Assembly (NCBI GenBank): GCA_910589095.1
Contig: CAJUSN010000014.1
Span: 17,665 to 23,212 of the forward strand
Origin: an uncultured Muribaculaceae bacterium
Lineage (GTDB): Bacteria > Bacteroidota > Bacteroidia > Bacteroidales > Muribaculaceae
DNA length: 5,548 nucleotides
Direction of reading: 5' to 3'
Shown: positions 1 through 5,519 of the stretch, piece after piece
How positions within the stretch are numbered: the first letter of the stretch is position 1
Layout of the letters: every line of letters starts with the position of its first letter
Notes under the pieces: generated by a model
The model's input: only the letters and a program-made list of their open reading frames with translations
Told to the model about the DNA's origin: nothing
Database searches by the model: none
Translations under genes and position numbers: made by a program

Positions 1-127
1 GGGTGGTCTTGCCCGCGCCGTTCTCACCGAGCAGCAGGTGTATGCCTGGCTGTATCTCGGTTGTGATATCCAGCAACGCTTTCTGGATGCCGTTGTAGCT
101 GTAGGAAAGATTGTCAAGCTTTATCAT
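1..127 (-). CDS. ABC transporter ATP-binding protein, N-terminal fragment
   Basis: Only the first 42 codons lie in the window; the gene continues past the left edge. The fragment begins MIKLDNLSYSYNG and carries a complete Walker A motif, GENGAGKTT (residues 34-42). Aromatic residues Y9 and Y11 sit where the A-loop tyrosine that stacks on adenine is expected. This is the standard N-terminus of the cytoplasmic ATPase subunit of an ABC transporter, which couples ATP hydrolysis to transport by a membrane partner. No permease is visible, so substrate and direction are unknown. The start follows the TraB-family stop by 24 bases with no terminator or promoter between them, so co-transcription is likely. 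The Q-loop, signature and Walker B motifs lie outside the window. Confidence 0.9.
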   Translation of the reverse strand, partial: MIKLDNLSYSYNGIQKALLDITTEIQPGIHLLLGENGAGKTT

Positions 128-151
128 GACCGCTTTGTTATGAATTTTGCA

Positions 152-1027
152 TCATTTCACGGGTTCCACTGTGTAGCCGGCTTTGCGGAGCTGATTGATG
201 AGGCCGGTGTCGCCGGGCAGGTGTCCGGCTCCAACCACAACAAGTACTGAAGCCGTGGGTATAACACCAACCAGGATCTCAATCCAAGCGTTGTTGCGGT
301 TCGTGATCAGTTTTTCGGCCGCATCTTCGTCCATTCCGGTTGCGGGATCACGCATGAGCTTCTCAAGCTCGGCAAGATTTCCTGCAAGATAGGCGTCGGC
401 AAGAAGATGGGTGGATTCAATGGCTTTTTCAGTGTCGGCCATAGTCTTCACGAGTGATTCGGCCTGCTCGGCTATGGAGCTCCCCAACAACACGTTGAGT
501 TGGTCGTCAAGTGTTTCAAGTCCCATTACCGGTATGTTGCGTTCATGCGCCATTTTCTGGACCGTTTGGTCAAGTTGCTGGGTGGCGTCATAGTCGGGGA
601 ATGCTTTTTTACCCAAAAGCGCGCTGATGGTCAGTGCCACACCACCCGGCTTGAGGGGCTCGAGCATGGAAGTGGTGGCCGGTACTTGACACTCGGCAAG
701 CAGTTCATCTATTTTAGCAAGTGTCTCGGCTGGAACAACTTTGGACAGCGTGCTGTCGGAGGGAGCCATCATGAGCTGCGCCATTTTCATTTGCGTGGAA
801 GGATCGGTCATCACAGCCATGTCGATCTCGCCATACACGCGGTCGGCACCTGCGAGTGCTTCATTGAAACCCTTGGTGCTGTCAAGAATCGAAACTGGAG
901 CTATGTGATGCGTGCCAAACAGATAGGAAGGCTTCGTGGCGCCATTGCCTGTTACTTTCCATAGAAGTTGGGCTTGGGCACAAATGGCCAGCGCCACAAT
1001 CGAGAGGAATAGAGAAATGCGTTTCAT
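152..1027 (-). CDS. Secreted TraB/GumN-family protein
   Basis: A 291-residue protein of the TraB/PrgY/GumN family, whose fold is shared with Tiki metalloproteases. Residues 1-19 form a signal peptide: K2 R3, a hydrophobic core, and a likely signal peptidase I site after AQA (17-19). C16 is not in a good lipobox (LAIC), so a lipoprotein is unlikely. Family motifs appear in order: LFGTHH (36-41), YGEID (65-69), GLET (169-172), RNNAW (244-248) and the C-terminal GAGHLPGDTGL (266-276). The paired GTHH and GAGHL histidines and the conserved glutamates are the presumed metal or catalytic positions; activity of bacterial members is poorly established. An in-frame ATG at 1150 was rejected because it lies upstream of the predicted transcription start and would bury the signal peptide. 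The gene is first in a unit with the ABC ATPase and probably acts in the periplasm or at the cell surface. Confidence 0.88.
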   Translation of the reverse strand: MKRISLFLSIVALAICAQAQLLWKVTGNGATKPSYLFGTHHIAPVSILDSTKGFNEALAGADRVYGEIDMAVMTDPSTQMKMAQLMMAPSDSTLSKVVPAETLAKIDELLAECQVPATTSMLEPLKPGGVALTISALLGKKAFPDYDATQQLDQTVQKMAHERNIPVMGLETLDDQLNVLLGSSIAEQAESLVKTMADTEKAIESTHLLADAYLAGNLAELEKLMRDPATGMDEDAAEKLITNRNNAWIEILVGVIPTASVLVVVGAGHLPGDTGLINQLRKAGYTVEPVK

Positions 1028-1074
1028 GTTGGATGGTGTTGTTGATGATTGATTTCTATGAGTGAACTTTTTGG

Positions 1075-1110
1075 GAAACCGGATCGCAATCAGAACGGTT
1101 TCTGTGATTG
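1075..1110 (-). promoter_or_regulatory. Leader segment with two competing stems
   Basis: In the untranslated leader of the TraB-family gene, two stems share bases. Stem A pairs 1075-1081 with 1096-1102 (transcript arms GAAACCG and CGGTTTC, 7 bp). Stem B pairs 1087-1094 with 1101-1110 (transcript arms CAATCACAGA and TCTGATTG, 8 bp with one bulged base). Both use 1101-1102, and each 3' arm falls in the other stem's loop or arm, so they cannot form together as nested helices. The pairing is seen directly in the sequence. A regulatory role is inference; no known riboswitch class is recognised and no terminator U-tract follows. Confidence 0.3.
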
Positions 1111-1142
1111 TTGCGGTGTTGTAGTGTCGTACAACACCGCAA
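1111..1142. repeat. 13-bp perfect inverted repeat overlapping a promoter
   Basis: The arms TTGCGGTGTTGTA (1111-1123) and TACAACACCGCAA (1130-1142) are perfect reverse complements separated by six bases. The right arm overlaps the last bases of the -7 element of the TraB promoter, so the repeat covers the expected transcription start. It could be an operator for a dimeric repressor or, where transcribed, a 5' stem-loop that protects the mRNA. It is not terminator-like, since no T-run follows in either direction. Confidence 0.6.
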
Positions 1143-1170
1143 AGGTACACACAAATTTCATTCCTCCAAA
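1140..1170 (-). promoter_or_regulatory. Consensus Bacteroidetes promoter for the TraB-family unit
   Basis: Read on the minus strand, TTTG (1167-1170) is followed after exactly 19 bases by TACCTTTG (1140-1147). This matches the Bacteroidetes primary sigma factor consensus of a -33 TTTG and a -7 TAnnTTTG. Transcription should start near 1133-1136, giving a leader of about 105-110 bases before the ATG at 1027. The promoter lies about 30 bases beyond the terminator of the upstream operon, so the two units are probably independent. Confidence 0.8.
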
Positions 1171-1200
1171 ATTTTTCTCACTTTTTTTAACTTCGGTAAG

Positions 1201-1245
1201 CAAAAAACGCTCTTTCATGCAGTCGGCAAGCATGAAAGAGCGTTT
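1201..1245 (-). terminator. Strong intrinsic terminator of the lgt-bioD-exonuclease operon
   Basis: A perfect 16-bp stem is formed by AAACGCTCTTTCATGC (1205-1220) and GCATGAAAGAGCGTTT (1230-1245) with a nine-base loop. On the minus strand the stem runs straight into a six-T tract (1202-1207, partly inside the stem). It lies about 20 bases after the exonuclease stop codon. The plus-strand exit has only three Ts, so termination is expected mainly on the minus strand. Confidence 0.92.
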
Positions 1246-1265
1246 GGTGACTTCTTGCGAAAGAA

Positions 1266-1904
1266 TTAGGATTCGGTCGGCGTTCGCATCACTTTGTAGG
1301 GGCTGCTCTCCGGATCAAACTGTCCGGACGTGAGTTTGTGATATATTTGCAGGCAAGCCCAGGCGTCGATTGCGGCATAGGTTTGTTGAGCTTGGGTGAG
1401 CGCTTCGGCTTCCCAGTTGGTGAGCCGCTGTCCTTTGCTTATTCGGTGGCCGAAAAGAATTCCGAATATCTTTTGCAAGCTTGCATCCGTTATGGCGTAA
1501 GCGCGGACCATTTCCTGCAGTTCTACGAATCCCTCGGGGTGGAATTCTGCGAATTTGTGAAGATTATGGAAATCATCCTTCAGGGAGAGGCCTATTTTGG
1601 TCACGCTCTTGCTCTCGAAAAATTGCAGCAACTCCGTTATGAGACCGAATCGGCAAATGCGGAAAAGGAATGTTTTTTCGGACGTGGCTATCTGCACCAG
1701 CGCCACCTGGTGATTCTGACCCTTACGGAAATTGGGGCGGGTTTCTGTGTCGAAGCCCACATATTCCTGCTGTGAAAGATATTCTAACGCCTCACGTGCT
1801 TGCTGTGGGGTGTCCACAACAATGATCGGGTTCGTGTATTCCACCAGCGGCATCTCTGCTATGGCTTCTTTGGATATGGCTATGTCGTAAGCTAATGTCT
1901 GCAT
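1266..1904 (-). CDS. DEDDy-family 3'-5' exonuclease domain protein
   Basis: A 212-residue single-domain protein of the DnaQ-like superfamily, RNase D/WRN exonuclease type. Exo I is GFDTETRP (50-57; metal ligands D52 and E54). Exo II is in GLSLKDDFHNL (105-115; D111 in the D-x3-L position). Exo III is YAAIDAWAC (176-184), whose Y176-x3-D180 spacing marks the DEDDy subgroup and resembles the WRN exonuclease motif. All four acidic ligands and the tyrosine are present, so it should be active, removing nucleotides from 3' ends. There is no HRDC or polymerase domain, so it is shorter than RNase D, and whether its substrate is RNA or DNA cannot be told. The start at 1904 follows the bioD stop by 11 bases, indicating translation from a shared transcript. 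It is the last gene before the terminator. A later ATG at residue 18 is possible but would trim the part before the first domain strand. Confidence 0.9.
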   Translation of the reverse strand: MQTLAYDIAISKEAIAEMPLVEYTNPIIVVDTPQQAREALEYLSQQEYVGFDTETRPNFRKGQNHQVALVQIATSEKTFLFRICRFGLITELLQFFESKSVTKIGLSLKDDFHNLHKFAEFHPEGFVELQEMVRAYAITDASLQKIFGILFGHRISKGQRLTNWEAEALTQAQQTYAAIDAWACLQIYHKLTSGQFDPESSPYKVMRTPTES

Positions 1905-1915
1905 CGTAAAGGATG

Positions 1916-2569
1916 TTACATCTTCAGTTGGTCAATGGAAGGGATATCGATAATTTCTGTGCCGGGAAACAGTCGGTCCACATATCGCTCTATGAATCCT
2001 CGAGTATCGGCAGCAATCACAGGGTCGGTAGAGTCGAAATGCGTGTTGTAAAGGACCGAATGGAGCTTTATCTTTCTGGCTGCAAGTGCCTCCAGCGACA
2101 GGATGGTGTGATTGATCGAACCCAAAGTGGAGTTTGTGACAAGAGCCACCGGCAGCTGCCGTGAGGCCACATAGTCGATGGTGAAATATGTGTCGGTTAT
2201 GGGCACCATCAATCCGCCTGCGCCCTCTATCAGTACCACGTCGTATCGCTCCTGCAGCTTGCGCGTTGCATCATCCACTTTGCTCAAGTCTATCGTGGCG
2301 CCATCCATAGCCGCCGCCAGCTGTGCCGAGGCAGGGTAGTGGAATATGATGGGAGCAGTGGTGTGGTCGCGGTCCTCCGGAAGTTCATCTATGCCCATTA
2401 TGCGCCGGTGAAGCTCAATGTCCTCTGAAAAACCGTCGCAGCCGGTCTGTATGAATTTTTGTGTCACCACTCGCTTGCCTCTTTCCGTGAGCAGATTGGC
2501 AAGATGGCCCGTTGCATAACTTTTGCCGGCATCGGTGTCAATGCCGCTTATGAATATCACTTCAGCCAT
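1916..2569 (-). CDS. bioD: ATP-dependent dethiobiotin synthetase BioD
   Basis: A cytoplasmic enzyme of biotin synthesis that closes the ureido ring of 7,8-diaminopelargonic acid using CO2 and ATP, giving dethiobiotin. It has 217 residues, normal for the family. The P-loop is GIDTDAGKS (9-17) with K16, matching the E. coli GTDTEVGKT loop. The substrate-binding lysine K38 lies in QKFIQTG (37-43), with T42 at the position of E. coli S41. E115 begins EGAGGLMVPI (115-124), matching the E. coli EGAGG motif. All key residues appear intact. It sits 42 bases downstream of lgt and 11 bases before the exonuclease gene, with no clear promoter in the 42-base gap. No other bio gene is in the window, so the rest of the pathway must lie elsewhere or be absent. 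Confidence 0.95.
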   Translation of the reverse strand: MAEVIFISGIDTDAGKSYATGHLANLLTERGKRVVTQKFIQTGCDGFSEDIELHRRIMGIDELPEDRDHTTAPIIFHYPASAQLAAAMDGATIDLSKVDDATRKLQERYDVVLIEGAGGLMVPITDTYFTIDYVASRQLPVALVTNSTLGSINHTILSLEALAARKIKLHSVLYNTHFDSTDPVIAADTRGFIERYVDRLFPGTEIIDIPSIDQLKM

Positions 2570-2611
2570 AAATGTTTTTGACAGTTGTGGGTATTTAAAA
2601 CACTTACTGAG

Positions 2612-3475
2612 TTACTTGTTTTTGCCCGACGTGGTCTCCTCGTCGGCATAACGGTTGGGAAATTTGAGTTTTAACTTCGGACGTTTCATAGCGCGGATCA
2701 CAAGCAGCAACCCCGCTAACACAAACGGTATGCTCAGAAGCTGGCCCATGTTGAGAGCCATATTGTCCTCGAAGGCTACCTGATTGTTCTTGATGAACTC
2801 AATGAAGAATCGAGGCAGGAAAATACCTATCAGGAACACGCCGAAAATAAGGCCCGGGCGCTCCTCGAGATTTTTCTTCCAGTACATCCACATTAGCAGT
2901 CCGAAAAGAGCCAGGTAGCACACAGCCTCATAAATCTGTGTAGGGTGACATGCCACACCTTCATAAAGGGCGTGCCATTCGCGTGATCGCACGAACCACA
3001 TTCCCCAGGGCAGCGACGTTGGGCCTCCGAATATTTCGGAGTTCATCAAGTTGCCTATTCGGATGAGTGCTCCCACCAAAGCTATCGGTATAACCAGGCG
3101 GTCGAATGTCCACAGCGGGCTGCGCTTTGTTGTGAACCATGAAAAACATAACACGCCAAGGATCACACCTATAGCACCGCCGTGGGAGGCAAGTCCTCCG
3201 TTCCATATTTTCAGAATCTCAGCAGGATGGGAGCCGTAGTAGTCCCACTCGTAGAATAACACATGGCCGGCGCGGGCGCCTATGATGGTGCCGAGCACTG
3301 TCCAGATGAGCAGGACTCCGAGCCAGCGCTCCGGTGCGCCCTCATGTTTGAACATTCGGGCCACTATCTCGTAGCCCACAAGAAACCCTATGGCAAACAT
3401 CATTCCATACCAACGCACCGTGATAGGATGGCTGATAATGTCAGGGTTGGCGTTCCATATTATGTAATTGAGCAT
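2612..3475 (-). CDS. lgt: Prolipoprotein diacylglyceryl transferase Lgt
   Basis: An inner-membrane enzyme that moves diacylglycerol from phosphatidylglycerol to the lipobox cysteine of prolipoproteins, the first step of lipoprotein maturation. It has 287 residues with about seven hydrophobic segments (roughly 24-40, 52-72, 96-114, 126-143, 183-199, 208-224, 244-262). Conserved motifs are RWYG (21-24), WNGGLASHGGAIG (91-103; H98 corresponds to E. coli H103), RIGNLMNSEIFG (139-150; R139 and N142), HPTQIYE (177-183), PRFFIEF (221-227; R222 and E226) and GQLLSIP (244-250). The tail from about 262 is charged and probably cytosolic. It is the first gene of the probable lgt-bioD-exonuclease operon. 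The start at 3475 is the first ATG after the predicted promoter and gives the normal N-terminus. Confidence 0.97.
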   Translation of the reverse strand: MLNYIIWNANPDIISHPITVRWYGMMFAIGFLVGYEIVARMFKHEGAPERWLGVLLIWTVLGTIIGARAGHVLFYEWDYYGSHPAEILKIWNGGLASHGGAIGVILGVLCFSWFTTKRSPLWTFDRLVIPIALVGALIRIGNLMNSEIFGGPTSLPWGMWFVRSREWHALYEGVACHPTQIYEAVCYLALFGLLMWMYWKKNLEERPGLIFGVFLIGIFLPRFFIEFIKNNQVAFEDNMALNMGQLLSIPFVLAGLLLVIRAMKRPKLKLKFPNRYADEETTSGKNK

Positions 3476-3507
3476 ATTTAGGTGTCGGTTTTGAGGTTAA
3501 TCAACTG

Positions 3508-3515
3508 CAAAATTA
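3508..3515 (-). promoter_or_regulatory. Candidate -7 element for lgt operon
   Basis: On the minus strand TAATTTTG matches TAnnTTTG. It lies 32 bases before the lgt start codon, implying a leader of about 25 bases. No TTTG is found at the expected -33 spacing; the nearest is TGTG (3532-3535) at a short 16-base spacing. The assignment therefore rests on the -7 element and on position. Confidence 0.5.
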
Positions 3516-3690
3516 CACATTTTTGTCCGTTCACACCACTCTCCTCTTTCAAACTTTTACCCGAGGTTAAGGTTCGTTAAGATTTTCATCCTGTTCTTCC
3601 CCTGTGATAAAGGTCCGATTCGCCTTTCCGATGCAAGTGCCTTTCCTTGTTTCAAGTTTCTGAAAAGATTTAAACTTTTTTATATAGTTT

Positions 3691-3825
3691 ATGTATCTCT
3701 TCTGTATCATGATTCAGAAAATTTTCGTAGCTTTGGCATTGATTCCGTTGGTGTTTCCCCCTCGGATTCCAACAGCAGCATTTTTCTGCTATGTACATTT
3801 GAAAATTTTCCAACACATACTCTAA
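3691..3825 (+). CDS. Possible small hydrophobic peptide (doubtful)
   Basis: An open frame of 44 codons from the ATG at 3691, or 38 codons from the ATG at 3709, ending at TAA 3823-3825, eleven bases before the DUF4301 start. From the second ATG it begins MIQKIFVALALIPLVF, a lysine followed by a hydrophobic run like a signal peptide or a short membrane segment, then a mixed tail. No recognised family, no convincing ribosome-binding site and no consensus promoter precede it. It overlaps both candidate promoters of the DUF4301 gene. It could be a leader peptide, a remnant of a lost secreted protein or chance in AT-rich DNA; chance is the most likely. Confidence 0.18.
   Translation: MYLFCIMIQKIFVALALIPLVFPPRIPTAAFFCYVHLKIFQHIL
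3728..3735 (+). promoter_or_regulatory. Alternative -7 element for DUF4301 gene
   Basis: TAGCTTTG matches TAnnTTTG. A near-match to the -33 element, TCTG (3701-3704), lies 23 bases upstream. If used, it would give a leader of about 90 bases. It is weaker on distance than the site at 3794 but slightly better on the upstream element. Confidence 0.28.
3794..3801 (+). promoter_or_regulatory. Candidate -7 element for DUF4301 gene
   Basis: TACATTTG matches the Bacteroidetes -7 consensus TAnnTTTG and lies 34 bases before the ATG at 3836, a typical leader length. No TTTG occurs at the -33 position. A small inverted repeat, AGCAG (3774-3778) and CTGCT (3786-3790), sits just upstream of the -7 element. 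Confidence 0.45.
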
Positions 3826-3835
3826 AATCATAACC

Positions 3836-5359
3836 ATGTTAAGCCAAGAAGATCTTGCCTACATTGAAGAGCGCGGTATGGACGCCGCGCAGGTTGAAGC
3901 GCAGCTCAAGCGCTTTGAAACCGGATTCCCTTATCTTAAAATCAAAGATGCCGCCCGTCAGGGTCAGGGCATCACAGTGTTGACCCCTCAGGAAGAGGAC
4001 GAAGCCATCGCACGCTGGAAACAATTCCTTGCCGATGGCGGTGACGTGTGTAAATTCGTACCTGCCTCCGGGGCTGCATCGCGCATGTTCAAGGCGCTCT
4101 TCAGCTTTGTTGACGGCGATGCCGATGTTCCTGCAGAGGGTTCCGACGTGGCCGCGCTGATTGAGAATATCGACAAACTCGCTTTCATTGCCGACCTCGA
4201 TGAAACCACACGCCGACTCTATGGCAAAAGCGTGGCCGACCTCAAGCAGGAAGGCCGATTCAAGGAACTCATCGCTGCCATAATCAAACCTGACGGTATG
4301 AACTATGGCGGACTTCCCAAGGGGCTTCTCAAATTCCATTCCTACCCCGCCGGCAGCCGCACTCCCGTTGAAGAGCAGCTCGCCGAAGGTGCTCAGACTG
4401 CAGCCAATGGCAATGGTGATGTAAAAATGCACTTCACCGTTTCGGCCAATCATCGCCAGCTCTTTGAAAAGAAAATTGCTGAAGTGGCCGATAAGATGGC
4501 TGCCGAACGTGGTGTGCAATATCATGTGTCGCTCAGCGAACAGAAACCGCAGACCGACACAGTTGCTGCCAATCCTGACAACACCCCCTTCCATGAGGAT
4601 GGCCACCTCCTTTTCCGCCCGGGCGGCCACGGAGCCCTCATTGAGAATCTCAACGACATCGACGCAACAGTCGTATTCATCAAAAACATCGACAATGTGG
4701 TGCCCGATTCATTGCGAGATGCCACAGTGCGTTACAAGCAAGTGATCGGCGGCTACCTCATTCGTCTTCATGATCAGGTTGAAGCATATCTCAACCAACT
4801 TGGCACAGGCGACTATAATCGCGGCACACTGCAGGAGATGCTCCATTTCCTCCACACCGCTTTCAGCATCAGTGACCGCTCCATTGATGGTATGAACGAT
4901 ACCGACGTAGCTATGTATGTCCACGAAAAACTCAATCGTCCCCTCCGCGTGTGCGGTATGGTGAAAAACGAAGGTGAACCCGGTGGTGGCCCATTCGTGG
5001 CTTTCAACCGCGACGGCTCCGCCTCCCTCCAGATCCTTGAGAGCACCCAGATAGATCCTTCAAATGAAGCTTATAAAGAGATGGTTGCATCGGCCACTCA
5101 CTTCAATCCGGTTGATCTTGTTTGCTACGTAAAGGACCGCTCCGGCAATAAGTATAACCTAACGCGCTACGTTGATCCCGACACCGGTTTCATCTCTTCC
5201 AAATCAAGTCACGGAAAAGAACTCCGAGCCATGGAGCTCCCCGGTCTTTGGAACGGTGCCATGAGCGATTGGAACACCGCCTTCGTCGAGGTCCCCATCG
5301 CAACTTTCAATCCGGTTAAGACCGTCAACGACCTTCTCCGTCCCACTCACCAAGGCTAA
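3836..5359 (+). CDS. DUF4301-family protein; inferred UDP-sugar pyrophosphorylase-like nucleotidyltransferase
   Basis: A 507-residue cytoplasmic protein (no signal peptide or membrane segment) of the Bacteroidetes family DUF4301, with full family length and the usual N-terminus. The family has no assigned function that I know of. Motifs in order are KFVPASGAASRM (73-84), GGLPKGLLKFH (158-168) followed by TPVEEQL (176-182), HFTVSANHRQLF (199-210), SEQKPQTDT (234-242), RPGGHGALIENLN (261-273), FIKNIDN (281-287), VCGMVKNEGEPGGGP (372-386), LQILESTQID (398-407), FNPVDLVCYVKD (423-434) and VPIATFNPVKTVNDLL (486-501). This order parallels UGPase/UAP1 enzymes: glycine-rich NTP loop, uridine-binding GHG or GNG segment, N-x-DN metal aspartate, VEYSE strand, and C-terminal VP..RF.PVKTT.DLL. 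I infer a GT-A-type nucleotidyltransferase acting on a sugar phosphate or similar substrate; substrate and activity are unproven. The first ATG was chosen because downstream starts would cut the conserved N-terminus. It is transcribed alone, with a terminator directly after it. Confidence 0.85.
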   Translation: MLSQEDLAYIEERGMDAAQVEAQLKRFETGFPYLKIKDAARQGQGITVLTPQEEDEAIARWKQFLADGGDVCKFVPASGAASRMFKALFSFVDGDADVPAEGSDVAALIENIDKLAFIADLDETTRRLYGKSVADLKQEGRFKELIAAIIKPDGMNYGGLPKGLLKFHSYPAGSRTPVEEQLAEGAQTAANGNGDVKMHFTVSANHRQLFEKKIAEVADKMAAERGVQYHVSLSEQKPQTDTVAANPDNTPFHEDGHLLFRPGGHGALIENLNDIDATVVFIKNIDNVVPDSLRDATVRYKQVIGGYLIRLHDQVEAYLNQLGTGDYNRGTLQEMLHFLHTAFSISDRSIDGMNDTDVAMYVHEKLNRPLRVCGMVKNEGEPGGGPFVAFNRDGSASLQILESTQIDPSNEAYKEMVASATHFNPVDLVCYVKDRSGNKYNLTRYVDPDTGFISSKSSHGKELRAMELPGLWNGAMSDWNTAFVEVPIATFNPVKTVNDLLRPTHQG

Positions 5360-5380
5360 TTCCCCTTCATTCTGCATATC

Positions 5381-5420
5381 CGGGGGTCGCGTCATCATGC
5401 GCGGCCCCCGTTATTATATC
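5381..5420 (+). terminator. GC-rich hairpin terminator after the DUF4301 gene
   Basis: The arms CGGGGGTCGCG (5381-5391) and CGCGGCCCCCG (5400-5410) pair over 11 bp with one G-U and an eight-base loop. They are followed by TTATTATATC, a broken T-rich tract. The hairpin begins 21 bases after the stop codon. The stem is strong and the tail only moderate. The minus-strand exit has no T-run, so it serves the plus strand. Confidence 0.75.
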
Positions 5421-5435
5421 TGTCCCGGTTATATT

Positions 5436-5457
5436 AGTTATTCTTGAGTTATTCTTG
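5436..5457. repeat. 11-bp perfect tandem duplication
   Basis: AGTTATTCTTG occurs twice head to tail (5436-5446 and 5447-5457) in the non-coding stretch after the terminator. It most likely arose by replication slippage. No promoter or known binding site is recognised within it. Confidence 0.7.
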
Positions 5458-5519
5458 GCGCGCTCCACGCTATGATAGTTATCTCAGCGATTGATTAGAT
5501 TCCGGTTTATTGGATATAT

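Larger units (their letters stand above)
3476..3835. other. 360-base divergent intergenic region
   Basis: This AT-rich stretch separates lgt (leftward) from the DUF4301 gene (rightward). It holds a candidate lgt promoter near its left end, two candidate -7 elements facing right, and one short ORF of doubtful status. An 8-bp direct repeat, GAGGTTAA, occurs at 3493-3500 and 3563-3570. A weak AT stem (AAGTTT/AAACTT near 3652-3676) followed by Ts has no gene upstream to terminate. Between about 3555 and 3690 I see nothing else. Confidence 0.6.

Noticed and set aside
500..964. 154-codon plus-strand frame opposite the TraB-family gene
   Set aside because: The minus-strand frame has a signal peptide and all family motifs. 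The plus-strand translation is rich in H, C and G and has no recognisable domain.
1028..1150. Upstream in-frame start extending the TraB-family protein by 41 residues
   Set aside because: The ATG at 1150 lies upstream of the predicted transcription start and would place a good signal peptide internally.
1338..1775. 145-codon plus-strand frame opposite the exonuclease gene
   Set aside because: It is a shadow of the DEDDy exonuclease, whose catalytic residues are all intact on the other strand.
3493..3570. Direct repeat GAGGTTAA spaced 70 bases apart in the lgt upstream region
   Set aside because: Eight bases repeated twice in AT-rich intergenic DNA is compatible with chance, and no known regulator site was recognised.
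3652..3681. AT-rich stem AAGTTT/AAACTT followed by Ts, terminator-like on the plus strand
   Set aside because: The stem is only six A-T-rich pairs and no plus-strand gene precedes it, so there is nothing to terminate.
3839..4630. 263-codon open frame on the minus strand inside the DUF4301 gene
   Set aside because: It is antisense to a gene with clear family motifs along its whole length. Its translation resembles no known family and it lacks a promoter or terminator of its own.
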